Assembly: GCA_963828185.1 (NCBI GenBank)
Contig: CAWHDV010000001.1
Span: 408,118-472,117, forward strand
DNA length: 64,000 bases
Reading direction: 5' to 3'
DNA from: Rhodoblastus sp963828185
GTDB lineage: Bacteria; Pseudomonadota; Alphaproteobacteria; Rhizobiales; Beijerinckiaceae
Of the stretch, positions 35,876 through 44,515 are shown piece by piece. Position numbers and translations under genes: made by a program. The notes below the pieces were generated by a model. It was not told where the DNA came from. It made no database searches and saw nothing but the letters and a program-made list of their open reading frames with translations. Every line of letters begins with the position of its first letter. Position 1 is the first letter of the stretch.

Positions 35876-36580
35876 TCAACGCGCAGCGCATTTATAGCCG
35901 GCCATGTCGAGCATGAAGCCGCGTCCGCGCACGGTTCCGATGAACGGGCCGCCGACGCGGGTGATCTCGGCGAATTTCGTCCTGAGGTAGCCGACATAGA
36001 CATCGACGACATTCAGGGACGTGCCACCCTGGCCGCCCCACAGCTTGTCGTAGATGTCGCCGCGGCCGACCGGATGATTGGCCTTGTCCATCAGGATGGC
36101 CAGCAGTTCGGCCTCTCGCTGGGTCAGCCGGATATGGACGTTGCCGAAAAACGCCTGGCGGACGCGCATGTCGAGAACCAGCCGGCCAACTTTCTTCCTG
36201 TCCTGCTCGTCGTCGGAGATTTCGTGGTGCAAGAGATGCGCGCGCAATCGTTCGATGAGTTCTTCGAACTGGAAAGGCTTGGCGATGAAATCATCGGCGC
36301 CGGCGTTGAGGCCATTGGCGCGATCGCTGGCGTCGTGCCGTCCGCTCAGGAACAGGATCGGTTCGGTCCGTCCGGTGCGGCGCAACGCCCTGCAGGTGTC
36401 GAACACCCGCACGCAGGGCGCCACGGTGTCAAACAGGACCGCGCAAGGATTGATGGCGCTGGCGGCGTCGAGCGGATCGTCCGCGCCGTCGACCACCGTC
36501 ACGTCGAATCCTTCAGCCTTCAGGCCCTCCGCCAAGGGAGCGCCGGAAGCGATGTCGTCCTCGATTATCAACAAATTCAT
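35876..36580 (-). CDS. Orphan OmpR-family response regulator
   Basis: A 234-residue regulator with receiver MNLLIIEDDIASGAPLAEGL, the phospho-acceptor Asp in AVLFDTVAP, conserved Ser (FLSGRH) and Lys (IAKPFQ). The winged helix ends in TVRGRGFMLDMAG, typical of OmpR/PhoB. All receiver key residues are kept, but no histidine kinase gene is next to it. Its place between xoxFGJ and the PQQ-associated genes suggests control of methanol oxidation, comparable to MxbD-type regulators; this is inference. Confidence 0.88.
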   Translation of the reverse strand: MNLLIIEDDIASGAPLAEGLKAEGFDVTVVDGADDPLDAASAINPCAVLFDTVAPCVRVFDTCRALRRTGRTEPILFLSGRHDASDRANGLNAGADDFIAKPFQFEELIERLRAHLLHHEISDDEQDRKKVGRLVLDMRVRQAFFGNVHIRLTQREAELLAILMDKANHPVGRGDIYDKLWGGQGGTSLNVVDVYVGYLRTKFAEITRVGGPFIGTVRGRGFMLDMAGYKCAAR

Positions 36581-36650
36581 GGGTCAAGCCCCCGGTTGAA
36601 CGTTTCCTGCCGTCGACCATTTTTTATTTGGCTGCCCGGTTGCCGCCACG

Positions 36651-36677
36651 CCGCTGTTTCGGCCAGCGAAACAGCGG
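36651..36677. promoter_or_regulatory. Perfect 11-bp palindrome upstream of response regulator gene
   Basis: CCGCTGTTTCG-N5-CGAAACAGCGG lies about 70-97 bp before the regulator ATG (minus strand) and 130 bp after the stop of the upstream gene. No T-tract follows on either strand, so an operator, possibly for the regulator itself, is more likely than a terminator. Confidence 0.45.
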
Positions 36678-36805
36678 TCGCCGCTATAACTCGGGCGCAT
36701 CGCAAAGGTTGCACGAGGCCCTCGATGTTGCAAGCGCTTCGATTTTGCCAGGGCGCCGCCGCCAGACGCGTCGCGCGTGGGAAGCGGCAAGGCGCTCCGT
36801 GAGCT

Positions 36806-37522
36806 TCACAATTTCTGCTGGATGCGTCGCGCGATCTCGAACGCGCGCTGCTCCAGAAGAGTCGGAGTTTCGCAGACATAGGTCAGCGATTGGCTGCGTT
36901 CGTCGAAAATCCTCTTGTCCCATTCGAGCCTGGTTTCCGCGTCGGCGCTGGCCTTGGGCGGCGGGGCGCCCGTCTTGGCCTCCTGCGACCTGGCCTCCTT
37001 CGGCCCGGTTTCTTGCGGCTGGCTTTGCTGCGGCTGGGCCGGCGGGGGACTGGCGTCCGGCGGGCCGCCCGCAGCCTCTTGCGCGTCGGCGACGGCTTCG
37101 CCGTCCTTGCGAACGCGATCGGCAAGTCTCTGCTGCCCTTGCGCGTAGCGGACGATTCCGGAAATGACGCGGTCGCGTTCGCCATTGATCAGTTCAAGCA
37201 TGCCCGCGAAGACGCGCGTGAGGCGGACGTCCTTGTCCGCGCCCGCCTTGGCCGCGAATGCGTCCAGCAATCCGTCGACGGCCGACATCGGCGTGCGGCG
37301 CGATGCGAGCGTTCGCGCGAGTTCCGTGGCCTCGGCGTCGTCTTCCCACGCGCCCGCCTTGGCGACGTCCGGCCCCGCCCATATGGCGGCGGCGCTTATG
37401 GTCGGCGTGCGTGGCTGCGCGCAGGGCCAGTCGGCGTCCTTGCCGCCCTGCGGATTTGCGGCGGCCGCGCCGGCAGCAAAGCCTGCGGCGAGAGCGGCGC
37501 AGAGGGGGATCCATTTACGCAT
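36806..37522 (-). CDS. Periplasmic hypothetical protein of PQQ-dehydrogenase cluster
   Basis: A 238-residue protein with signal peptide MRKWIPLCAALAAGFAAGAAA and the mature start NPQGGKDADWPCAQPRTP. A helical region leads to a Pro/Gln/Ala linker at about 150-195. The end is SQSLTYVCETPTLLEQRAFEIARRI, so two Cys could pair. It follows the beta-propeller gene by 19-28 bp. I know it as a conserved neighbour of PQQ alcohol dehydrogenase systems, but not by function. Confidence 0.8.
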   Translation of the reverse strand: MRKWIPLCAALAAGFAAGAAAANPQGGKDADWPCAQPRTPTISAAAIWAGPDVAKAGAWEDDAEATELARTLASRRTPMSAVDGLLDAFAAKAGADKDVRLTRVFAGMLELINGERDRVISGIVRYAQGQQRLADRVRKDGEAVADAQEAAGGPPDASPPPAQPQQSQPQETGPKEARSQEAKTGAPPPKASADAETRLEWDKRIFDERSQSLTYVCETPTLLEQRAFEIARRIQQKL

Positions 37523-37549
37523 GGCGCGCATTCCTCGTTTCCTGACCCG

Positions 37550-38548
37550 TCAATGCGGCGACGACACCACGTCGAGCGGCGCCGCCCCCACCGGAATTGT
37601 CGTGACGACTTTTTCACTCGCAACGTCGATCACCGAGACATCGTTCGAATTGCCGTTGGTCGTGTAAAGCAGCTTTTCGTCGGGGGTGAAGGAGAGATGC
37701 CAAACTCGCGCGCCGACAAGGATATATTTGCGCACCTCCATCGTCTTCGCGTCGATTACCGCGACCCGGTTGGCGGGGCCGAGCGCCACGAAGGCGGTCT
37801 TGCCGTCGCTGGTCAGCCGGATGCCGACCGGCTGGATCTCCTCCTTGGTCAGGCCTGGAATGTCGAAATGGATCTTCCCGACGATTTTGTGCGTCGCGGG
37901 ATCGATGATCGCAACCGTGCCGCCCACCTCCGAGCTGACCCACACGCGCGCGCCATCCTTGCTGAAGACGGCGACGCGCGGCCTTTTGTCGACCAACACG
38001 CTCGCGACCAGCCGATAGGTCGCGGTGTCGATGAAATGCGCCATGTTGCTGGTCTCCGACGTGGCGACCAGGGTCTTGGCGTCGGGGCTGAGGCCCATGC
38101 CCTCGGGTTCGACCCCGACCGGCACCTGCGCCACGACAAGGTTTTTCACCACGTCGAGCACGGTCACTTCGGCGTTGTCCTCGTTGGCGATGTAAAGCGG
38201 ATTGCCGGAAGGGTTGAGGATGAATTGTTCCGGGTCAGGCCCCGACTCGAGCTCGCGCAGGATCTTCATGGTCGATGTGTCGATGACGTCGATGGTGTCG
38301 TCGTCGCTGGCGCAAACATAGAGCAACTTGCCGTCGGGGCTGACGGTAATGCCGCGCGGGCGCCGCCCGACCGGAACGGTCTCGATCACTTTTTGCGTCG
38401 AGGAATCGATGACGCTGATCGAATTGCCTTTTTCGTTGGTCACGTAGAGGCGATAGGCCGCGGCCGGGGTGGCCGCGAGCGGGGCGGAGACCAGCGCCAA
38501 GGCCAGGCGAAGACCCACGGGCGCCCAGGCTGCGCGAAGCAATGTCAT
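37550..38548 (-). CDS. PQQ-dependent catabolism-associated beta-propeller protein
   Basis: A 332-residue exported YVTN-type propeller. After a signal peptide (cut near AAA-YRLYVTNE) come about seven repeats such as GNSISVIDSSTQKVIETVPVG and DDTIDVIDTSTMKILREL. The family is found with PQQ alcohol dehydrogenases and a putative ABC exporter. The solute-binding partner is just upstream, but the ATPase and permease are not present here. Role unknown. Confidence 0.88.
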   Translation of the reverse strand: MTLLRAAWAPVGLRLALALVSAPLAATPAAAYRLYVTNEKGNSISVIDSSTQKVIETVPVGRRPRGITVSPDGKLLYVCASDDDTIDVIDTSTMKILRELESGPDPEQFILNPSGNPLYIANEDNAEVTVLDVVKNLVVAQVPVGVEPEGMGLSPDAKTLVATSETSNMAHFIDTATYRLVASVLVDKRPRVAVFSKDGARVWVSSEVGGTVAIIDPATHKIVGKIHFDIPGLTKEEIQPVGIRLTSDGKTAFVALGPANRVAVIDAKTMEVRKYILVGARVWHLSFTPDEKLLYTTNGNSNDVSVIDVASEKVVTTIPVGAAPLDVVSSPH

Positions 38549-38576
38549 CCTCTCTCCCCGCCGGCGGCGCCGGCTG

Positions 38577-39797
38577 TCATTTCAGGCGGCATGTCGTCTC
38601 CGGCTTGTCGACGCCGAGCGTGTCCAGCGGCGTGCGTTGGTGCAGGAAGCCGGGCTGCGGGGCGACGCCGACCAAAAAGGCCGGCTGCGCCAGCAATAGC
38701 GGCTGGCGCAATTGGTGGTCCCACGGACGAAAGCTCACGGCCACGCCCTTGAACGCCGCAAGGCCGAAATCCGGGCTGAGCATATACGCGGCGATGGCGC
38801 GCGCATCGCTTGAATTCACATGCGTCACGGCTTCGCCTATCGCCCGCGCCGCCGTCCAGGCCTGATAATCAATCGCCCGCATATGCCGCTTGGCGAGGCG
38901 CAGGAAACGGTCCTGCAATTGCTCCGCGCCCCAGGCGAATTGCGTCTCGTGCCATGACGTGGCGACGAGTCCCTGGGTTCCCGCCAGCAGTTTGGGATTG
39001 CGGGTGTGATAGGGAATGTAGTCGCCGAAGGCGTCTTCCTCGTCGGCGACGATCATCATGTCGTAGTCGACGCCGGGGGTGAGGTCGAGGGCGGCGGCCT
39101 CGGTGATGTTGTCGCCGCGCGCCTGCGCCAGCGGACCAAAGGTCCAGGGCTTTTCGGCTACGATCTTCAGTCCGAATTTTTTGGCGGAATTGCGCACGGC
39201 TTCCGCGTAGAGTTTGTCGGGCGCAGTGGCGCCAAGGATCAGAAACAGATTGGTCCATTTCTTGACCAGCAGGAATTGCGCCAGGGCGTCGGTCAGCATG
39301 GCGCGGCTTGGCGCGACATGAAAAATATCGGCGCGACAGTCCGCGCCGCGCAGCCTGTCATCCTGGTCCGCCACGTTGAACACCACGGCGTCGCTGTCCT
39401 TCAGCGCGTCGGCGACCGCCAGCAGGTCCTCGGCCGGCAAATCGACGACGAGAAGTCCCGTTCCTTTGGCGACCAGCGCGCGCGCCGCGTCGACGGCCGA
39501 CTGATCCTTGCTCAGGACGATTTCCTTGAGGGTGAAATGCTGGCCGATGAAGCCGCCGGTGGTGTTGTCGTCCTCGATCGCCAAACGGGCGCCCTGGAGC
39601 GCCTCGTCCTGCGGCCTGGCGGTGGGATCGTAGAGCGGAGGCGTCGGTTTTTGCCGCACAAGTATGGCGATCTCGACCTGCAGCCCGGCGGCTTTGTCCG
39701 TGGTCTGCTGGGCGCGGCCGACGTTTGGAGCGAGTGCGGCGCCAGCGATCAGGGCCACGCCGAACAGCGATGAAGATAGGCGGTGAAAAAAAGTCAT
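38577..39797 (-). CDS. ABC-type solute-binding protein of PQQ alcohol dehydrogenase system
   Basis: A 406-residue periplasmic branched-chain-amino-acid-type binding protein. Signal peptide MTFFHRLSSSLFGVALIAGA is cut near GRAQQ. The folded part shows LAIEDDNTTGGFIGQHF, VFNVADQDDRLRGADC and LAGTQGLVATSWHETQFAWGAEQL. It heads a minus-strand run with the propeller, the 238-residue protein and the regulator. The cognate ABC ATPase and permease are missing from the window. Confidence 0.87.
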   Translation of the reverse strand: MTFFHRLSSSLFGVALIAGAALAPNVGRAQQTTDKAAGLQVEIAILVRQKPTPPLYDPTARPQDEALQGARLAIEDDNTTGGFIGQHFTLKEIVLSKDQSAVDAARALVAKGTGLLVVDLPAEDLLAVADALKDSDAVVFNVADQDDRLRGADCRADIFHVAPSRAMLTDALAQFLLVKKWTNLFLILGATAPDKLYAEAVRNSAKKFGLKIVAEKPWTFGPLAQARGDNITEAAALDLTPGVDYDMMIVADEEDAFGDYIPYHTRNPKLLAGTQGLVATSWHETQFAWGAEQLQDRFLRLAKRHMRAIDYQAWTAARAIGEAVTHVNSSDARAIAAYMLSPDFGLAAFKGVAVSFRPWDHQLRQPLLLAQPAFLVGVAPQPGFLHQRTPLDTLGVDKPETTCRLK

Positions 39798-39985
39798 GCT
39801 GAAGATTATTCCGCTGCGCGAACAAAGCAGTCAATATGAAAATCATAAGAGATTAATAAGGCGCCCGCGACTTCAAGACGCGGGGCTTTATGCCATACTC
39901 CTCCTCGCGAAGGTTGTGTTGCGTCCGTTGCGGCTCGGGCGAAACATCGCCAAGACGACTACGGCGCCTATGCTTTGGATTCAAG

Positions 39986-40482
39986 ATGCGTGGGGTCTTC
40001 TTTGCAGGAGTGTGCATTGGGGCAGTAGCGGCCGTTGGCGTTTCGCGCGCGGCTGGCGCGGCCGAGACGTTGATGATGACGCCATTTGGATTCACGACAC
40101 GTCCGGCGAGACGCGCGACCAGAGCGCCGAACACGCCCGGAGACTTGGCGAGATGTCGCGCGACATCCAGCGGTCCCTGGCAAGGAAGGGGGAATATCGC
40201 ATCGTCGCTCCGCCGGCTGGGTCTCCACCGTGCCCGGACGGCGAAACCGAGTGCATATTGAAGCAGGCGCGCGCTGCCGGCGCCCGGTTGGTCCTGGCCG
40301 CCGCCGTGCAAAAGGCGAGCTCAATGGAGTCGAATGTGTGGGTCGGCGTTTTCAAGGCGGACGACGGCAAGAGGGTGTTCTTCCAGCAACTCACGTTCCG
40401 GGGCGACAACGATGACGCCTGGCGGCACGCCACGGCTTTTCTGGACCATGAGATCGAGGCCCATCCGCCAAAAGCGGACTGA
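39986..40482 (+). pseudogene. DUF3280/DUF2380-like exported protein, 1-bp frameshift
   Basis: A small periplasmic protein of about 165 residues after correction. Signal peptide MRGVFFAGVCIGAVAAVG leads to AAETLMMTPFGF; the chain then continues in another frame as HDTSGETRDQSAEHARRL to the stop at 40482. One T seems to be missing around 40090-40094 (GGATTCACG for GGATTTCACG). The C-terminal part, with KGEYRIV, LVLAAAVQKASS and LTFRGDNDDAWRHA, matches the DUF3280 pattern as I recall it. Such proteins occur near PQQ and C1 genes. Function unknown. Confidence 0.72.
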
Positions 40483-40605
40483 CCAACCGGCGGGCCGGGG
40501 GGAAAGCAGGCGGAGCGATGACTAAACCAGGTGGAAACCGGCGCCATGGACGAAGCGCCGGTTCGTCGCAATGAACCGCAACGTCCAGGCATTCAGGAGG
40601 CGATC

Positions 40606-41331
40606 ATGAGTGAAAGTCCTTTCAGCCTCGGGCGCATCATCGAATTGTTCAGGGGCGGCGCAAAACCAGGCCAGGATTCAAGACCAGGCCAGGATTTAAG
40701 ACCAAGTCAAGTTTCAAGACCAAGCCAGGATTTAAGACCAAGGGAGGGAATGATGTCCAGTGATATCCAATTGCATCCGGCGATCGATCGCGGCCTGAGA
40801 GCGGGCCGCGCCGACTTCGCCGGCGGAACGCTCGTCTGCAAGTGCCAGACCGATCCGGTGAAGGTCGAGATCAAGGGCAATGTGGCGCATAACCACGCTT
40901 GCGGCTGCTCCAAATGCTGGAAGCCGGCGGGCGCGATCTTCTCGGTGGTCGGCGTTGTGCCGCGCGAAAATGTGCGCGTCATCGCCAACGAGGACAAGCT
41001 CGAGATCGTCGATCCCTCGGCGACCATCCAGCGGCACGCCTGCAAGGCCTGCGGCGTCCACATGTTCGGCCGCATCGAGAACAAGAACCATCCATTTTAC
41101 GGTCTCGATTTCATTCACACCGAATTGTCCAACGAGGATGGCTGGGCGGCGCCGGAATTCGCGGCCTTCGTCTCTTCGATCCTTGAACAGGGCTACCCGC
41201 CGTCCAAGATGGGGGCCGTGCGCGACCGACTGAAAGAAATCGGCCTGCAACCCTACGATTGCCTGTCGCCGCCGCTGATGGACGCCATAGCCACCCACTT
41301 AGGCAAGGCGGCGGGAAAACAGGCGGCCTAG
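40606..41331 (+). CDS. gfa: S-(hydroxymethyl)glutathione synthase (Gfa), with possible N-terminal extension
   Basis: Gfa joins formaldehyde to glutathione. The canonical protein of 192 residues starts at ATG 40753, which has GGGAGG 5 bp upstream, and reads SDIQLHPAIDRGLRAG. The zinc Cys are in LVCKCQTDP, HACGCSKCWKP and HACKACGVHMFG. The frame is also open from ATG 40606 with AGGAGG 5 bp upstream. That would add 49 residues, including four 18-bp repeats. Either start can be used; the inner one fits the family length. S-formylglutathione hydrolase follows. Confidence 0.92.
   Translation: MSESPFSLGRIIELFRGGAKPGQDSRPGQDLRPSQVSRPSQDLRPREGMMSSDIQLHPAIDRGLRAGRADFAGGTLVCKCQTDPVKVEIKGNVAHNHACGCSKCWKPAGAIFSVVGVVPRENVRVIANEDKLEIVDPSATIQRHACKACGVHMFGRIENKNHPFYGLDFIHTELSNEDGWAAPEFAAFVSSILEQGYPPSKMGAVRDRLKEIGLQPYDCLSPPLMDAIATHLGKAAGKQAA
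40666..40747. repeat. 18-bp minisatellite, 4 copies plus a partial, upstream of canonical gfa start
   Basis: Units such as CCAGGCCAGGATTTAAGA repeat at 18-bp steps with a few changes (40666, 40684, 40702, 40720). They read in frame as RPxQDx. The last partial unit contains the GGGAGG ribosome site of the inner gfa ATG. Confidence 0.9.
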
Positions 41332-41355
41332 AGCGCCGCACGCTCGAAACGACTT

Positions 41356-41386
41356 CTTCCCGAAAAGCTGACGACTTTTCGGGAAG
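41356..41386. repeat. REP-like palindrome between gfa and fghA
   Basis: CTTCCCGAAAAG and CTTTTCGGGAAG form a perfect 12-bp stem with a 7-nt loop. No T-tract follows. The CCCGAAAAG/CTTTTCGGG core is like dispersed palindromes common in Hyphomicrobiales, so it may be a repeat element acting as a weak terminator. Confidence 0.6.
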
Positions 41387-41455
41387 CTTGTTGCGCGTTG
41401 CAGATTCAGTCGATCACGCCGACGACGCGCGCTGTCGATCTTGGGGGGGAAGGCA

Positions 41456-42292
41456 ATGGAAAAGATTTCGACCGCCAGATCGCATGGCGGGGAGCAGGGC
41501 GTCTATCGCCACACGTCGAGGTCCACCAATTGCGCGATGACGTTTTCGGTCTTCGTTCCGCCGCGGGCGGCCCAGGGCCCCGCGCCTGTGCTGTGGTATC
41601 TCTCCGGCCTGACCTGCACCCACGCCAATGTCACCGAAAAGGGCGAGTTCCGCGCCGCCGCCGCCGCCCACGGCGTGATCATCGTCGCGCCCGACACGTC
41701 GCCGCGAGGCGCCGACGTGCCCGATGACTCCGAGGACTGGAAGTTCGGGCAGGGCGCGAGTTTCTATCTCGACGCGAGCCAAGCCCCTTACGACCGCAAT
41801 TATCGCATGTACGCCTATATCGCGGAGGAGTTGCCGGAATTGATCGCCGCGCATTTCCCGGTCGACATGAGCCGCCAGGGAATTTTCGGCCATTCGATGG
41901 GCGGCCACGGCGCCTTCACCATGGCGTTGAAGCATCCTGACCGCTTCAAGAGCTGCTCGGCCTTCGCGCCGATCGTCAATCCTTCGACCAGCGGCTGGTC
42001 GAGGCCGGCGCTCGAGAAATTCCTGGGTCCCGACGAGGCCGCATGGCGCGCCTACGACACGACGAGCCTGATCGCCGACGGTCACAGGTTCAAGGAATTT
42101 CTCGTCGACCAGGGCTCGGCCGACCCTTTCCTGCAGGATGGACTAAAACCCTGGCTTCTCGAAGACGCCTGCAAGAAGGCGGGTATCCCGCTCACGCTGA
42201 ACATGCGCGAGGGCTATGACCATTCCTATTATTTCATTTCGACCTTCATGGCCGATCATATCGCCTGGCACGCGGCGAGGTTGCGATCTTGA
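41456..42292 (+). CDS. fghA: S-formylglutathione hydrolase
   Basis: An esterase that releases formate from S-formylglutathione, the last step of this route. The 278-residue alpha/beta hydrolase has the nucleophile elbow IFGHSMGGHGAF, the oxyanion region LSGLTCTHANVTEK and the catalytic His in GYDHSYYF. ATG 41456 is preceded by GGGGGGAAGG. It lies 125 bp past gfa with a palindrome between. Confidence 0.96.
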   Translation: MEKISTARSHGGEQGVYRHTSRSTNCAMTFSVFVPPRAAQGPAPVLWYLSGLTCTHANVTEKGEFRAAAAAHGVIIVAPDTSPRGADVPDDSEDWKFGQGASFYLDASQAPYDRNYRMYAYIAEELPELIAAHFPVDMSRQGIFGHSMGGHGAFTMALKHPDRFKSCSAFAPIVNPSTSGWSRPALEKFLGPDEAAWRAYDTTSLIADGHRFKEFLVDQGSADPFLQDGLKPWLLEDACKKAGIPLTLNMREGYDHSYYFISTFMADHIAWHAARLRS

Positions 42293-42323
42293 GCCGCATG
42301 GAAGGCAGGCCGCCGCGCATCGA

Positions 42324-43103
42324 TCAGGAGCTTCGGGCATAGGCCTCGCCGAGCATGGCGACAATGGCCTGCGCGATGACGCCGACGGGCTCGCCCGGAG
42401 GCGAGTCGTCTTTTGACGAGTCACCGTCTTTTGACGAGTCACCGGCGCAGCCTAGCGAAAGGACCGGGCGACCGCGCCGCTTGAGCAGCCTTTCGATGCG
42501 CTCGGCCAGGGCGGCCTGGCCGGCCGTGTCGCCGTCGCTTTCGACGAAGCGGCGTCCGTCGGCGGAGTCTCGTCGTTGGCGTTGGAGCCGTCGCTCAAGC
42601 TCCGCCGCCGACGCCTCGACGCGTATCGCGAGATCTGAACGCGGCGCAACCTCGAGCAGCGCGGCGATCGCTTCGTCGCGCATCGGCGGCTGCACCATCA
42701 CGATCGAGGCGACAGCCTGGATATAGGCCTGGTCGAAAATCCAGATGTTGCGGTGCTTGTCCGCCTGGGCCCAGGCGTTGGACAGGCGCAGCAGATATTG
42801 GCGCATGCGAGGCGAACTGAACATTTGTCCACGCGGCAAGCCGTGGGCCGCGGCCGGCGGGGCTGGCCCATGCGTCACCTTGACGAGCAATTCATAGGAT
42901 GGGGCGGCCGGCTGCGGCGACGCGCCCCCCGGCTCAAACGGATGCTCTTCCGTACCGCCCCGTCCGGCGTCGGGCGGCTTGTCTCCGGGCCGCGCGCTCA
43001 ACCTGAGTGAGACGGGATGGCCGTCGCGCCGCAGACGGTCGGCGAGAGCCAGCGCGAAACCTGTCTTGCCGGCGCCCCGAGGGCCGAAAAATTCGACGAT
43101 CAA
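42324..43103 (-). CDS. P-loop NTPase, thymidylate-kinase-like
   Basis: A protein of about 259 residues from a TTG at 43103, reading (M)IVEFFGPRGAGKTGFALALAD, so the Walker A is at residues 7-14. Further down come IWIFDQAYIQAVASIVM, like the Asp of small kinases, and RVEASAAELERRLQRQRRDS, an Arg-rich lid. The frame stays open to 43478, but the added sequence does not look like protein. The tail carries two 18-bp repeats giving DSSKDG. Substrate unknown. Confidence 0.68.
   Translation of the reverse strand: MIVEFFGPRGAGKTGFALALADRLRRDGHPVSLRLSARPGDKPPDAGRGGTEEHPFEPGGASPQPAAPSYELLVKVTHGPAPPAAAHGLPRGQMFSSPRMRQYLLRLSNAWAQADKHRNIWIFDQAYIQAVASIVMVQPPMRDEAIAALLEVAPRSDLAIRVEASAAELERRLQRQRRDSADGRRFVESDGDTAGQAALAERIERLLKRRGRPVLSLGCAGDSSKDGDSSKDDSPPGEPVGVIAQAIVAMLGEAYARSS
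42407..42442. repeat. 18-bp tandem repeat, 2 copies, in P-loop NTPase gene
   Basis: CGTCTTTTGACGAGTCAC occurs twice, perfectly, in tandem and in frame. It codes GDSSKD-type units near the C-terminus. Confidence 0.9.
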
Positions 43104-43714
43104 GGCGCGGCCTCCTGTTGCGAAGCGGCCGGGATGACGAAGGCCGGCGAGATCACGCGCCGCGAAGGCAGGCGGGACATGCGGCCCCACGGCTTGTTTC
43201 TGGACGGAGGAAGAGGATGAAAGCGTGAAGCCGGCATGGCGTTGCACCCTCGCGCAGCCTCGCCGCGCTGTCGTAGCGGAAAATCGTTCGAAGGCGATTG
43301 ACTGTGTTTCCGACGTCATTGGCGGCGCTGGAGTTCGTGAAAAAATCGTCGTTCCGAAGCGTCGCCGGGTCAACCGGCCGCTCGGCTTGCGCGGCGCCAA
43401 ATGGGCGGAGCCACGCCGCCCTCGCGCGGATCGAACGACGACGGCGCTAACGCTTAAGGCGTAGCCGCGCGCGCTCATTCAAGGGTTTCATGTGGCGGCG
43501 AGTTGCGGAGACGGACGACCGGGCGGCGGGCCGGCGAAGGGTCGCCGGCGGCTATGTCGGTTTCGCCGAAGAGGAGGAAAGTGTGGCTCCCGGCTTTACC
43601 ATGGCTATTGCAGCCTGCGGGGCGCGGCGGGAGCAGAAAGGGATGGGTGGCGGGTTCGGCCGCCCACCCAGAAGTCTTTTGGCGCCTCGAGAGCCGCCGC
43701 GGCCGAAAATTTCG
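43104..43714. other. Intergenic, no supported gene
   Basis: About 610 bp between the P-loop NTPase start and the LuxR-type gene stop. Open frames here are GC-driven and Arg/Gly/Pro rich. I see no clear gene, RNA or terminator. Confidence 0.5.
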
Positions 43715-44515
43715 CTAGCCCGCCGAGCCTCCCCTGGCGAACGGGAAACGCTGCGAACTCGTCTCCCGCCCCGAGGACTTGGCCAGTTCCGCGCCCTTGA
43801 TCGCCACATCGGTGCGGTTCTTGGCGTGGAGCTTTTTCAATATGTGGCGGACATGGACCTTCACCGTGCTCTCGCACATGTTGAGTTCATAGGCGATCAC
43901 CTTGTTGGGCTTGCCCTGGCGGATCGCCTGGATCACCGCCAGTTCGCGGCTGGTGATTCCGCTGGCGGAAACCTGCTCGCGCATGCCTGCGGGCGATGTC
44001 CTGGCTGCGAGCAGGCATTGCGCCGGGACATAAGTTCCGCCGGCGCCGACAAACCGGACGGCCTGCAGGAAAATCTCAAATCCGGCGCTCATCGAAATGT
44101 AACCGTTGGCGCCCTGGCCGAGCGCCGCGAGGGCCTCGTTGAGATCGTCGGCCCTCGCCAGCACCATCGAGCGCACAGGCGGCTCGATCGCCATCAGCAG
44201 CGCGAATTCGGCGTCCGCTTCCTCTTCGTTCAGCGAGATGACGGACAGGACCACGACCATCGCCTCCCTGTCGCCGTCCATCCCCGCCAGTTCGGCAAGG
44301 CTGGCGCAGGAGGCAGCCTCTCCGGCCCACTGTCCGATGACGCTGCGGTGCAGGCAATCGCGCAGAAAGCCATTGCGTTCGACGATAACGATCTTGCCGG
44401 GCGCCAGCGATTTGGCGTCGTCGGATTCCCCTTCGGACGGCGCGCGGTCCGCGCCTCCCATGCCGGACGGATTGTCCCAATCCTTGCTGGGCCTCGATTG
44501 ATCGGCTCGCAACAT
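43715..44515 (-). CDS. LuxR-family regulator with degenerate receiver domain
   Basis: A 266-residue NarL/FixJ-like protein. A receiver-like domain begins KIVIVERNGFLRDCLHRSVI, but the usual phospho-acceptor Asp is replaced in AMVVVLSVISLNEEE, so it is unlikely to be phosphorylated normally. The C-terminal GerE helix-turn-helix is complete: ITSRELAVIQAIRQGKPNKVIAYELNMCESTVKVHVRHILKKLHAKNRTDV (split family motif). The ATG at 44515 is preferred over one at 44545. It is divergent from the HlyB/HlyD genes, but 1 kb away. Confidence 0.88.
   Translation of the reverse strand: MLRADQSRPSKDWDNPSGMGGADRAPSEGESDDAKSLAPGKIVIVERNGFLRDCLHRSVIGQWAGEAASCASLAELAGMDGDREAMVVVLSVISLNEEEADAEFALLMAIEPPVRSMVLARADDLNEALAALGQGANGYISMSAGFEIFLQAVRFVGAGGTYVPAQCLLAARTSPAGMREQVSASGITSRELAVIQAIRQGKPNKVIAYELNMCESTVKVHVRHILKKLHAKNRTDVAIKGAELAKSSGRETSSQRFPFARGGSAG

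Noticed and set aside
39796..40090. N-terminal part of the 228-codon frame at 39796
   Set aside because: The overlapping frame gives a proper signal peptide which joins the domain after a 1-bp correction.
43104..43478. Upstream extension of the P-loop NTPase frame to 43478
   Set aside because: The extra residues are Arg/Ser/Pro rich and unlike protein; the Walker A would be far from the N-terminus. A TTG at 43103 is better.
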